NCBI GenBank assembly: GCA_934309475.1
Contig: CAKRDK010000022.1
Coordinates: 1-36,905 of the forward strand
DNA length: 36,905 nucleotides
Direction of reading: 5' to 3'
Source of the DNA: an uncultured Roseburia sp.
Lineage (GTDB): Bacteria > Bacillota > Clostridia > Lachnospirales > Lachnospiraceae
Part shown: positions 7,626-16,075 of the stretch, piece by piece
Layout: every line of letters starts with the position of its first letter
Position numbering within the stretch: position 1 is the first letter of the stretch
The notes under the pieces: model-generated
Told to the model about the DNA's origin: nothing
The model's input: only the letters and a program-made list of their open reading frames with translations
The model's database searches: none
Made by a program: the position numbers and the translations under genes

Positions 7626-9341
7626 ATGTATCGGAGCAAAACATTTCACAGAAGAAAGATATGGATAATTTTTGTTGCCATTGTTGCAGTTTTAATGATA
7701 TTAGCCGGTCGTCTGGTCTATCTGATGATATTCTGCTCGGAGTATTATGGCGGGATTGCAGAGGATTTACATGAAAGAGAACGCGATATTAAGGCGGCAC
7801 GTGGAAAAATTATTGACGCGACAGGTACGGTGTTAGCATCGAACCAGTCCGTCTGTACGATATCAGTCATTCACAGCCAGATAGAGGAGCCGGAGGCGGT
7901 GATTGCACTTCTGGTAAAAGAATTAGGGCTTTCGGAAGAAACGGTGCGAAAAAGAGTGGAGAAGGTCAGCTCCATTGAGCGTGTAAAAACGAATGTCGCA
8001 AAGGAGACCGGAGACCGCATCCGCGAGGCGGGATTAGCGGGGGTGAAGGTGGATGAGGATTATAAGAGATATTATCCCTATGAGACGTTAGCCTCGAAAG
8101 TCATTGGATTTACAGGTGGTGATAATCAGGGGATTTTAGGGCTTGAGGTAAAGTATGACGAGTACCTGCAGGGGACAAATGGGAAGATTCTGACGCTGAC
8201 AGATGCGCGCGGAATTGAAATTGAAAATGCTGGGGAATCTAGATTAGAGCCGGTAAACGGTTATGACCTCTATATCTCGCTTGACCATAACATCCAGATG
8301 TACTGCGAGCAGGCGGCGCAGAAGGCATATGAAGCAAAGCAGGCGGAGTCGGTGTCTGTCCTTGTCATGAATCCGCAAAACGGAGAAATGATGGCGATGG
8401 TAAACTATCCGGAGTTTGACCTGAACGAACCATTTACATTGATAAATGAGACGGAGGGAGAACTGACATCCGAGGAAAAGCAGGAGCTTTTGAATCAGAT
8501 GTGGCGGAACCAGTGCATCAGTGATACTTACGAACCAGGATCCACCTTTAAAATCATTACGGCGGCGGCGGCGTTAGAGGAGGGAGTGGTTTCTCTGGAA
8601 GATACCTTCAGTTGTCCGGGCTATCGTATCGTGGAAGATAGAAAGATTCGCTGCCATAAGACGGCAGGGCATGGGAGCGAGACATTTGTGGAGGGGATTA
8701 TGAATTCCTGTAATCCTGTTTTTATAGATGTAGGGCTGCGGCTGGGTGCAGATAATTTTTATCATTATTTTAAGCAGTTTGGACTGCTCTCAAAGACGAA
8801 TATTGATCTGCCTGGAGAAGCTGCCACGATTATGCATAAGCTTGAGAATATCGGGCAGGTGGAGCTTGCCACGATTTCCTTTGGGCAGTCGTTTCAGATT
8901 ACGCCGGTGCAGTTAGCAACAACCGTTTCTTCTATTATAAATGGTGGCACCCGTGTCACACCGCACTTTGGCGTGGAGGCAAGAGATGAAGAGGGGGAAG
9001 TGGTGGAGACGTTTTCCTATCAGACATACGAAGATGTTTGTAGTACAGAAACGTCCGAAAAGATGCGTTACCTGTTAGAAAAAGTAGTGTCAGAGGGCTC
9101 TGGAAAAAATGCCGCAATTGAGGGTTTTGAAATCGGTGGGAAGACAGCAACGTCACAGACTCTTCCGCGAAGTGACCACGAGTATATCGCTTCTTTTTTG
9201 GGATTTGCTCCGGCATCGGACCCGAAGGTGCTGGTGTTAGTCATCATCAACCGTCCACAGGGAACTTACTACGGTGGAACGATTGCAGCTCCCGTGGCAA
9301 AAGAAATCTTTGAAAACATTCTGCCTTACCTTGATAAATAA
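7626..9341 (+). CDS. Class B penicillin-binding protein, SpoVD/FtsI type, with KTA in place of KTG
   Basis: Second tandem class B PBP: 571 residues, an N-terminal membrane anchor (about residues 10-32), a dimerisation domain and a transpeptidase domain. S306-TFK and S361-CN are intact. The third motif reads K506-T-A-T rather than KTGT, an unusual change next to the active-site beta strand. SpoVD, the sporulation paralogue in B. subtilis, makes cortex and often sits beside the division PBP. This copy is a reasonable SpoVD candidate, although it has no PASTA domain. ATG 7626 was chosen over TTG 7620 because GGGG lies 8 bp upstream. That site is buried in a long hairpin. Confidence 0.9.
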   Translation: MYRSKTFHRRKIWIIFVAIVAVLMILAGRLVYLMIFCSEYYGGIAEDLHERERDIKAARGKIIDATGTVLASNQSVCTISVIHSQIEEPEAVIALLVKELGLSEETVRKRVEKVSSIERVKTNVAKETGDRIREAGLAGVKVDEDYKRYYPYETLASKVIGFTGGDNQGILGLEVKYDEYLQGTNGKILTLTDARGIEIENAGESRLEPVNGYDLYISLDHNIQMYCEQAAQKAYEAKQAESVSVLVMNPQNGEMMAMVNYPEFDLNEPFTLINETEGELTSEEKQELLNQMWRNQCISDTYEPGSTFKIITAAAALEEGVVSLEDTFSCPGYRIVEDRKIRCHKTAGHGSETFVEGIMNSCNPVFIDVGLRLGADNFYHYFKQFGLLSKTNIDLPGEAATIMHKLENIGQVELATISFGQSFQITPVQLATTVSSIINGGTRVTPHFGVEARDEEGEVVETFSYQTYEDVCSTETSEKMRYLLEKVVSEGSGKNAAIEGFEIGGKTATSQTLPRSDHEYIASFLGFAPASDPKVLVLVIINRPQGTYYGGTIAAPVAKEIFENILPYLDK

Positions 9342-9368
9342 GAAAAAATAACGTATACTAAAAAACAA

Positions 9369-9396
9369 ATGAGCATCCGCAGGGCGTGATGCTCAT
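9369..9396 (+). other. Hairpin upstream of mraY without a T tract
   Basis: Perfect 9-bp stem ATGAGCATC/GATGCTCAT with a 10-nt loop, in the 88-bp gap between the second PBP and mraY. No T run follows, so it is not a standard terminator. It may be a processing or stability element. Confidence 0.5.
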
Positions 9397-9429
9397 ACGT
9401 TCGTCAAAAAAGTACAAGAGGTGTAAAAC

Positions 9430-10383
9430 ATGAAATATGATGTAATTATTCCAGTATTGATTGCATTTGCAATCAGCGCAATTTTAGGACCAATCGTGAT
9501 CCCGTTTTTAAGAAGATTAAAAGTTGGTCAGACAGAGAGAAAGGAACTTGAATCCCATCAGAAAAAGAATGGAACTCCGACGATGGGAGGACTTATTATT
9601 TTAGCGGCAATTGTTATCACGTCACTATTTTACATGAAGGATTATCCGAAGATTATCCCGATTCTTTTTGTGACCGTTGGATTTGGCGTAATCGGATTCC
9701 TAGATGATTATTTAAAAGTAGTATTAAGACGTTCCGACGGACTGCTTGCATGGCAGAAGATGATTTGCCAGATTATTGTGACAACTGTATTTGTAGTTTA
9801 TATGGTGCGCTATTCGGATGTTGGATTGACGATGCTGATTCCTTTTTCCGGTGGAAAGTATTTAAATCTGGGCTGGGTCGCAATCCCATTGATTTATTTT
9901 GCCATGATTGGAACTGTAAACGGTGTAAACTTTACGGATGGATTAGACGGACTTGTGTCTAGCGTGACCATTCTGGTTGCAACCTTTTTCTCCGTTGTTG
10001 CAATCGGAACAAGTGCGGGAATCGCACCGATTACCTGTGCCGTTGTGGGCGCACTGCTGGGATTTTTACTGTTTAATGTATATCCGGCAAGTGTGTTCAT
10101 GGGAGATACCGGTTCTCTTGCATTAGGTGGCTTTGTGGCAGCGACTGCTTATATGATGCAGATGCCGCTGTTCATCCTTCTGGTTGGATTTATTTATCTG
10201 GTGGAAGTATTATCGGTTATCATTCAGGTGACTTATTTTAAAAAGACAGGCGGAAAACGAATTTTCCGTATGGCACCGATTCACCATCATTTTGAATTGG
10301 GTGGATGGTCAGAGACAAAAGTAGTTGCAGTATTTTCCATTGTAACAGCGCTGCTTTGCCTTGTTGCCATCCTTGCATTATAG
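9430..10383 (+). CDS. mraY: Phospho-N-acetylmuramoyl-pentapeptide-transferase
   Basis: Membrane enzyme that transfers phospho-MurNAc-pentapeptide to undecaprenyl phosphate, forming lipid I. The 317-residue polytopic protein (about ten membrane segments) carries the family's catalytic motifs: FLDDYLKV near residue 96, NGVNFTDGLDGL near 164, and IHHHFE near 287. Length is normal. The ATG is preceded by AGAGGTG. It lies between the PBP pair and murD. Secure. Confidence 0.97.
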   Translation: MKYDVIIPVLIAFAISAILGPIVIPFLRRLKVGQTERKELESHQKKNGTPTMGGLIILAAIVITSLFYMKDYPKIIPILFVTVGFGVIGFLDDYLKVVLRRSDGLLAWQKMICQIIVTTVFVVYMVRYSDVGLTMLIPFSGGKYLNLGWVAIPLIYFAMIGTVNGVNFTDGLDGLVSSVTILVATFFSVVAIGTSAGIAPITCAVVGALLGFLLFNVYPASVFMGDTGSLALGGFVAATAYMMQMPLFILLVGFIYLVEVLSVIIQVTYFKKTGGKRIFRMAPIHHHFELGGWSETKVVAVFSIVTALLCLVAILAL

Positions 10384-10423
10384 GATTGGTACATAACAAT
10401 GGAAAGATAGAGAGGGTAAGAAA

Positions 10424-11785
10424 ATGGACTTAACAGGAAAAAGAGTGCTTGTTGTAGGTTCCGGTATCAGTGGAATTGCAGCAACAGAATTGTTGAAGAA
10501 AAAAGGATGCGAGGTGGTACTCTACGACGGAAACGAGTCGTTAGACATTGAGGCGCTGAAAGAAAAAGCACCTGTTTTTCGTGACGTTTCCATTCTTCTT
10601 GGAGATTTGCCAAAAGAGCAGATGGAAAAGATGGATTTGGCTGTACTGAGTCCGGGTGTACCGACTGACCTTCCGTTTGTAAACAGCATGAGAGAACAGG
10701 GTATCCCAATCTGGGGTGAGATAGAGCTTGCATACTTCTTTGGAAAGGGAAGAATTGCAGCAATTACAGGAACAAATGGAAAAACGACGACAACAGCGTT
10801 AACGGGACAGATTATGGAAGCATATTATAAGGATGTTAAGGTGGTTGGTAACATCGGAATCCCTTATACATCGGTGGCGGCTGAGACAACGGAGGAGACC
10901 GTTACCGTTGCGGAAATCAGCAGCTTTCAGTTAGAGACGATTCATGCATTCCATCCGCAGGTGTCAGCTATCTTAAACATCACGCCGGATCATCTGAACC
11001 GTCATCATACAATGGAATGTTACATTGAGGCAAAAGAGAGCATTACAAAGAACCAGACAGCGGAGGATACCTGTGTACTGAATTATGAAGATGAGGTGTT
11101 ACGCCGTTTTGGAGAGACATTAAAGTGTAAGGTTGTGTACTTTAGCAGTGAGAGAAAGCTTGACAAAGGTCTTTATCTTGATGGAAAAGAGATTTTTTAT
11201 GCAGATGGAGAAAAGACTACAAAGGTAATTAATGTAGATGAATTAAACATTCTCGGAAAGCATAATTATGAAAATGTGATGGCTGCGACGGCAATGGCAC
11301 TTAGCATGGGTGTTCCGATGGAGAAGATTGTGGAAGTCTTAAAGGTATTCCAGGCGGTAGAACACCGTATTGAATATGTGACAGAAAAGCGCGGAGTCCG
11401 CTTCTATAATGATTCTAAGGGAACGAATCCGGATGCTGCAATCAAGGGAATCTCTGCGATGAACCGTCCGACGTACCTGATTGGCGGCGGATATGATAAG
11501 CAGTCCGAGTATGATGAGTGGATTGAAAGTTTTCAGGGAAAAGTGCGCAAGCTTGTTCTGATTGGACAGACAAAAGAGAAGATTGCGGCATGTGCCAAAA
11601 AACATGGATTCACGGACGTAGTTATGTGCGAGACACTAGAAGAAGCCATCGACTACTGTTATCAGAACGCAAAGAGCGGGGAGGCGGTATTGCTTTCACC
11701 GGCTTGTGCAAGCTGGGGCATGTTCCCAAACTATGAGGTACGTGGAAAGATATTTAAGGATTATGTAAACAATCTTTCCGAATAA
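10424..11785 (+). CDS. murD: UDP-N-acetylmuramoylalanine--D-glutamate ligase
   Basis: Cytoplasmic ATP-dependent ligase that adds D-glutamate to UDP-MurNAc-L-Ala. The 453-residue protein has an N-terminal Rossmann-like UDP-binding domain (VLVVGSGISGIAA), the ATP-binding loop GTNGKTTTT near residue 116, and the Mur ligase C-terminal domain starting near HRIEYV, with the DSKGTNPDA motif. Length is typical. The start has AGAGAGGG upstream. The neighbouring ligase genes murE, murF and murC are not in this cluster and must be elsewhere. Secure. Confidence 0.96.
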   Translation: MDLTGKRVLVVGSGISGIAATELLKKKGCEVVLYDGNESLDIEALKEKAPVFRDVSILLGDLPKEQMEKMDLAVLSPGVPTDLPFVNSMREQGIPIWGEIELAYFFGKGRIAAITGTNGKTTTTALTGQIMEAYYKDVKVVGNIGIPYTSVAAETTEETVTVAEISSFQLETIHAFHPQVSAILNITPDHLNRHHTMECYIEAKESITKNQTAEDTCVLNYEDEVLRRFGETLKCKVVYFSSERKLDKGLYLDGKEIFYADGEKTTKVINVDELNILGKHNYENVMAATAMALSMGVPMEKIVEVLKVFQAVEHRIEYVTEKRGVRFYNDSKGTNPDAAIKGISAMNRPTYLIGGGYDKQSEYDEWIESFQGKVRKLVLIGQTKEKIAACAKKHGFTDVVMCETLEEAIDYCYQNAKSGEAVLLSPACASWGMFPNYEVRGKIFKDYVNNLSE

Positions 11786-11838
11786 ACCGTTTTTACAGGC
11801 GCGATTGAAATAGAATGTGAAAGTGATTGGAGTTTGGA

Positions 11839-12963
11839 ATGAGTCGAGAAAGACAGAAAACGAAAACAAAGCGAGAAAAACCAATAAAATATTTTGATTA
11901 CAGCCTGTTGTTTATCATCATTTTTCTCTTGGGCTTTGGTCTGGTGATGCTTTATAGTACCAGTTCCTATTCTGGCTCGACGAAATTTGGAGATGCGGCG
12001 TATTATTTGAAAAAGCAGATTTTCGCGACATCGCTCGGAATTGTTGTGATGTTTGTTCTTTCCAAAATAGACTATCATGTCTGGATGAAGTTCGGCGGGC
12101 TTGCATACATAGGTGCACTGGTGCTCTGTACCGCAGTTATCTTTGTGGGACATGAGAGTAACGGTTCTGCAAGATGGATTTACATAGGACCGATTTCCTT
12201 TCAGCCGTCCGAATTTGCCAAGCTTGGTGTCATTCTTTTCCTGGCGATGGTGATCAACCGTATTCCGAAGAAAATGGGAGAGTTTAAGACCATCGTAAAA
12301 GTGATTGGCTTCGTTCTTCCGGTGGTCGCTGTGGTTGCCTACAATAATCTGAGTACGGCGATTATCATTTTGGGTATTGCAGTCTGTATGCTATTTGTGG
12401 CAAGCCCGAAAGTATCCCACTTTTTGGTGATGGGCGGTGTCACACTTGTGGTAGGCGTGGTATTTATCATGGCAGAGTCATACCGTGGAGACCGAATTAA
12501 AATCTGGCTGGATCCGACGTCTTCAGACAAGGGTTACCAGACATTACAGGGACTCTATGCGATTGGTTCCGGCGGCCTGTTTGGAAAAGGTCTCGGAGAG
12601 AGTATGCAGAAACTTGGCTTTATCCCGGAAGCGCAGAACGATATGATTTTTTCAGTTATCTGTGAGGAATTGGGGCTGTTTGGTGCAGTTTGTGTGATTG
12701 CATTATTTTTACTGTTACTGTGGCGTTTTATGGTTATCGCAAATAACGCGCCGGATTTGTATGGAGCACTGATTGTAGTTGGAATTATGGCACACCTTGC
12801 GATTCAGGTAGTCTTAAATATCGCCGTTGTGACAAACACGATTCCAAATACCGGTATCTCGCTTCCATTTATCAGTTATGGTGGTACCTCGATTCTGTTT
12901 CTTTTATCGGAGATGGGGCTTGCCCTAAGCGTATCAAGAGGAATCAAACTGGATGTCAGTTAG
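11839..12963 (+). CDS. ftsW: FtsW/SpoVE-family lipid II polymerase
   Basis: SEDS-family integral membrane glycosyltransferase that polymerises lipid II together with a class B PBP. The 374-residue protein has about ten membrane segments. It carries the signature LPFISYGGTS near the C-terminus and the GxGLGxSxQK-like loop GKGLGESMQKLGFIPEAQNDMIF. ATG 11839 is preferred because TGGAG lies 6 bp upstream; a TTG at 11827 is also in frame. SpoVE is the sporulation paralogue in B. subtilis and cannot be told from FtsW here; position in the dcw cluster favours FtsW. murG, which often follows, is absent. Confidence 0.94.
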   Translation: MSRERQKTKTKREKPIKYFDYSLLFIIIFLLGFGLVMLYSTSSYSGSTKFGDAAYYLKKQIFATSLGIVVMFVLSKIDYHVWMKFGGLAYIGALVLCTAVIFVGHESNGSARWIYIGPISFQPSEFAKLGVILFLAMVINRIPKKMGEFKTIVKVIGFVLPVVAVVAYNNLSTAIIILGIAVCMLFVASPKVSHFLVMGGVTLVVGVVFIMAESYRGDRIKIWLDPTSSDKGYQTLQGLYAIGSGGLFGKGLGESMQKLGFIPEAQNDMIFSVICEELGLFGAVCVIALFLLLLWRFMVIANNAPDLYGALIVVGIMAHLAIQVVLNIAVVTNTIPNTGISLPFISYGGTSILFLLSEMGLALSVSRGIKLDVS

Positions 12964-13005
12964 GAGAGACAAAGAGGCTTATTATAGGAAGGAACAGGTT
13001 ACAAT

Positions 13006-13755
13006 ATGATTCGCGAGAAAAGAAAGAAAAAGAGACGCAGAAAGACGGGATTGATTATTTTTCTTGGAGTCCTTTTTTTTCTGGCAGTTGCAGCACTTGT
13101 AGTGGTAAAAGTTTTTACGGTAAAGGATGTAAAGGTCGAGGGAAATGAACTTTACCCATCCGAACAGATTGAAGAATGGGTGTTGAAAGATGAGTATTCC
13201 TGGAATTCACTCTATGTCGTCTTGAAATATAAATTTTTCAAGACGGAGGAGATTCCGTTTATCGATACGATGGAAGTAACGTTGGACAGCCCTCATACGC
13301 TTCATGTAAAGGTGTATGAAAAAGGAATTTTAGGTTATCTTTACATTGATTCCATTGGGCAGAACGCTTATTTCGACAAAGATGGATTTGTCGTTGAGAC
13401 ATCTTCCGATGTCATTGAGGGAGTTCCGAAAGTCACAGGAATCAGCTGTGATTCTGTTGTGTTGTATGAGCAGCTTCCAATCGAGGAAGAGAGTATTTTG
13501 AAAGAATTGCTCAGTCTGACGCAGATGCTTAAAAAATATGATATCCTGCCGGAACAGATTTCTTACGACAGCAGCAGACAGCCGACATTGACCTACGGAG
13601 GCGTGACGGTAATCGTCGGAGATGATGATTCCCTCTCACAGAAAATCGTCCGTCTGTCCTACATTCTTCCACAGCTAGATGGCATGAGTGGAACACTACA
13701 TTTAGAAAACTGGACGGAACAAACGACAGATATTGTATTTGACAAGGCAGAATAA
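13006..13755 (+). CDS. ftsQ: Cell division protein FtsQ/DivIB
   Basis: A 249-residue bitopic protein. It has a very basic cytoplasmic tail (RKKKRRRK), one transmembrane segment (about residues 17-37) and an extracytoplasmic POTRA domain beginning at VKDVKVEGNELYPSEQIEEWV. A beta domain follows. This is the FtsQ/DivIB layout; the protein forms a complex with FtsL and FtsB at the septum. The ATG has AGGAAGGAAC upstream. It lies between ftsW and ftsZ, as expected. No ftsA follows. Confidence 0.9.
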   Translation: MIREKRKKKRRRKTGLIIFLGVLFFLAVAALVVVKVFTVKDVKVEGNELYPSEQIEEWVLKDEYSWNSLYVVLKYKFFKTEEIPFIDTMEVTLDSPHTLHVKVYEKGILGYLYIDSIGQNAYFDKDGFVVETSSDVIEGVPKVTGISCDSVVLYEQLPIEEESILKELLSLTQMLKKYDILPEQISYDSSRQPTLTYGGVTVIVGDDDSLSQKIVRLSYILPQLDGMSGTLHLENWTEQTTDIVFDKAE

Positions 13756-13791
13756 AAATGCGAATTAATGCAATTTTTTTTAAAAATATAG

Positions 13792-13820
13792 TTGATTAAT
13801 TGGCTGAAAAATTATATTAT
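13792..13820 (+). promoter_or_regulatory. Promoter of ftsZ (SigA type)
   Basis: TTGATT (13792-13797), a 17-bp spacer and TATTAT (13815-13820), in the AT-rich 194-bp gap between ftsQ and ftsZ. It implies ftsZ can be transcribed apart from the rest of the cluster. Confidence 0.6.
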
Positions 13821-13860
13821 AGTATATGAGTTTATAAATACGCATTTTGTATGCTTTTTC

Positions 13861-13890
13861 ATAGGAAGTATGAACATAGATAGAGAACGG
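13861..13890 (+). promoter_or_regulatory. Possible SigH-type promoter of ftsZ
   Basis: ATAGGAAGT, a 12-bp gap, then AGAGAACGG. This fits the Bacillus SigH pattern (RnAGGAwww, 11-12 bp, RnnGAATww) with a few mismatches. In B. subtilis ftsAZ has a SigH promoter used at sporulation onset. Inference only. Confidence 0.3.
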
Positions 13891-13949
13891 ATAAAGCGTA
13901 TAAGTTATGATTTGACATAAATTTTGGGAGATATAAAGGAGGAAGTACC

Positions 13950-15164
13950 TTGCTTGAGATTAAAACAACAGAAGGCGATACCAGTGCAAAAATTATCGTA
14001 ATCGGAGTTGGTGGAGCTGGTAATAATGCGGTCAATAGAATGATTGATGAAAATATTGGTGGAGTAGAGTTCATCGGAGTGAATACCGATAAACAGGCAT
14101 TAGCTCTTTGTAAAGCTCCAACTTTAATTCAGATTGGCGAGAAATTAACCAAGGGACTTGGTGCGGGAGCACAGCCTGAGATTGGTGAGAAAGCTGCAGA
14201 AGAAAGTGCAGAGGAACTTGCAGCAGCAGTGAAAGGTGCGGACATGGTATTTGTTACCTGCGGTATGGGTGGCGGAACCGGTACAGGTGCTGCTCCGGTT
14301 GTTGCAAAGATTGCAAAGGATCAGGGCATCTTAACAGTAGGTGTTGTGACAAAGCCTTTCAAATTCGAAGCAAAACAGCGTATGGTGAATGCACTTTCCG
14401 GAATTGAGCGTTTGAAAGAGAACGTGGATACCCTGATTGTGATTCCAAACGATAAATTATTAGAGATTGTTGACAGACGCACAACAATGCCGGATGCTTT
14501 AAAGAAAGCGGACGAAGTATTGCAGCAGGCAGTTCAGGGTATTACAGACCTGATTAACTTACCGGCATTGATTAACTTAGATTTTGCAGACGTTTCTACC
14601 GTTATGAAGGACAAGGGTATGGCTCATATCGGTATCGGATATGCGAAGGGTGATGAGAAGGCAATCGAGGCAGTTAAACTTGCCGTTGCCAGTCCATTGC
14701 TTGAGACTACAATCAATGGCGCAACTCATGTTATCATTAACATTTCAGGTGATATTTCCCTGATGGATGCAAACGATGCAGCAAGCTATGTACAGGATCT
14801 TGCAGGTGATAATGCCAATATTATCTTTGGTGCGAAGTTCGATGAGTCTATGACAGATGCAGCAACGATTACCGTTATTGCAACCGGCTTAGAGAATCCG
14901 AATGCAGCAAGCAAGATTATGCCACAGTTAAAATATCAGACACCTCAGCCACAGGCAAGACCGACAGCCAGCAGTATGTTGAACCGTCCAACAACAGGTA
15001 CAACGACAACAGCTACAGGCTTTGGAGCAGGGGCAGCAACACCGAGACAGGCACAGCCTGCTCAGCCTACATTCTCCGGTATTCAGAAGCCGCGTCAGCC
15101 TGAAAGCACAGTACAGCAGGTGGATATTAAGATTCCAGATTTCCTGAAGAACTCTAGAAAATAA
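13950..15164 (+). CDS. ftsZ: Cell division protein FtsZ
   Basis: Tubulin-like GTPase that forms the Z ring. The 404-residue protein has the nucleotide-binding [13 protein letters not shown] near residue 18, the tubulin signature GGGTGTG near residue 108 and the synergy (T7) loop NLDFADV. A Thr/Gln/Pro-rich linker (about residues 325-385) follows, then a conserved C-terminal tail [12 protein letters not shown] that binds partner proteins. It starts at TTG with AAAGGAGG 7 bp upstream; no ATG lies nearby. It has its own promoter region and a terminator that merges with the spoIIG promoter. No ftsA sits upstream, so the Z ring is probably tethered by another anchor such as SepF, or ftsA is elsewhere. 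Confidence 0.98.
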   Translation: MLEIKTTEGDTSAKIIVIGVGGAGNNAVNRMIDENIGGVEFIGVNTDKQALALCKAPTLIQIGEKLTKGLGAGAQPEIGEKAAEESAEELAAAVKGADMVFVTCGMGGGTGTGAAPVVAKIAKDQGILTVGVVTKPFKFEAKQRMVNALSGIERLKENVDTLIVIPNDKLLEIVDRRTTMPDALKKADEVLQQAVQGITDLINLPALINLDFADVSTVMKDKGMAHIGIGYAKGDEKAIEAVKLAVASPLLETTINGATHVIINISGDISLMDANDAASYVQDLAGDNANIIFGAKFDESMTDAATITVIATGLENPNAASKIMPQLKYQTPQPQARPTASSMLNRPTTGTTTTATGFGAGAATPRQAQPAQPTFSGIQKPRQPESTVQQVDIKIPDFLKNSRK

Positions 15165-15196
15165 TATTTTGTAGAAAAAAGAAGATGAAACCATAC

Positions 15197-15240
15197 AAAG
15201 GAAGACACTGATTTGACAAAAAATCAGTTGTCTTCCTTTT
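15197..15240 (+). terminator. Terminator after ftsZ, overlapping the spoIIG promoter
   Basis: GGAAGACACTGATTT (15200-15214) pairs with AAATCAGTTGTCTTCC (15221-15236) with a one-base bulge, followed by TTTT. Its loop contains the -35 hexamer of the next promoter, and its T run adjoins that promoter's -10. Confidence 0.85.
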
Positions 15241-15245
15241 ATAAT
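15213..15245 (+). promoter_or_regulatory. spoIIG promoter with 21-bp spacer and 0A-like box
   Basis: TTGACA (15213-15218) and TATAAT (15240-15245) are perfect consensus hexamers but lie 21 bp apart instead of about 17. The B. subtilis spoIIG promoter is known for good hexamers at a 22-bp spacing and for needing phosphorylated Spo0A. TGACAAA (15214-15220) matches the 0A box TGNCGAA at 6 of 7 positions and overlaps the -35, as in B. subtilis. Confidence 0.7.
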
Positions 15246-15286
15246 GTAAAAAGAGATGGAGGTGACGGAAAATCTATGTATTCTAT

Positions 15287-16057
15287 GTGGATGTATTCTG
15301 GTTCCAAAATGTATTGATGGATAGCGCAGCTTTGTTTGCTGCGGATTTTTTTCTGAAGAGAGGATGCAGTAAAAAAAGAATTATCTTCATTGCAATGGTG
15401 TTATCGGCTGCGGAGACATTGCTCTTGCTCTGTTGTAAAAAGAATGGCATTTACATACTTTTGACGCACGTCTGTCTGGTGCCGCTTGCAATTTTCTTGA
15501 CATTTGGAAAGAGCAGTTTCAGGTGTTTTTTAGAAAATGTGGGTGTCTCGTATGGCATGATGCTGCTGTTAGGTGGAATCCGGGAATGGATTCTGGAACG
15601 GGCACATTTTAGCAGGGGCGGTGTTATGGAATATGCGGCTGCAACAGGAGTTTTTATGCTGGTACTGCATTATCTCTCGAAAAGGAGAGAGCAGGGAAGT
15701 TATACATACGAGGTTACGGTGCACCGGGGAGAGAGGGTGCTCCGGCTGCGCGCATACTTAGACAGCGGAAACAATCTGACCGATGTCTATACAGGAAAGC
15801 CGGTACATATCATGAAAAAACAGCAGGTTGACGCATTGTTTCAGGGGGAGGAACTGCCGGTACGGTTTGTTCCCTATAAGGTGCTTGGAAAGACAGATGG
15901 ATTAATACGTGTAGTTACAATAGATGAGATGATTGTGAGACAGGGGGAGAAGGAGCAGATCATCCGTGATGCTGCGGTGGGGATTGCAGAAAAAGGGGAA
16001 TTAGAGGGATGCCCGTTTGATATGATGCTGCATGCTGCGGCAGACCGGGGAAAATAG
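15287..16057 (+). CDS. spoIIGA: Sigma-E processing peptidase SpoIIGA
   Basis: Membrane-bound aspartic protease that removes the pro-sequence of SigE in the mother cell. The N-terminal half is hydrophobic with about four to five membrane segments. The C-terminal half holds the catalytic motif LDSGN (D159 in this numbering), followed by LTDVYTGKPVHI, matching the family's D-[TS]-G-N-x-L block. The start is unclear. GTG 15287 is the first canonical in-frame codon but lies 24 bp from the only ribosome-binding site, GGAGG (15258-15262). The conserved N-terminus seems to extend five codons upstream to an ATC at 15272, 9 bp from that site. It is directly followed by sigE. Confidence 0.92.
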   Translation: MDVFWFQNVLMDSAALFAADFFLKRGCSKKRIIFIAMVLSAAETLLLLCCKKNGIYILLTHVCLVPLAIFLTFGKSSFRCFLENVGVSYGMMLLLGGIREWILERAHFSRGGVMEYAAATGVFMLVLHYLSKRREQGSYTYEVTVHRGERVLRLRAYLDSGNNLTDVYTGKPVHIMKKQQVDALFQGEELPVRFVPYKVLGKTDGLIRVVTIDEMIVRQGEKEQIIRDAAVGIAEKGELEGCPFDMMLHAAADRGK

Positions 16058-16075
16058 AAGAAGGAGATGGAAGCA

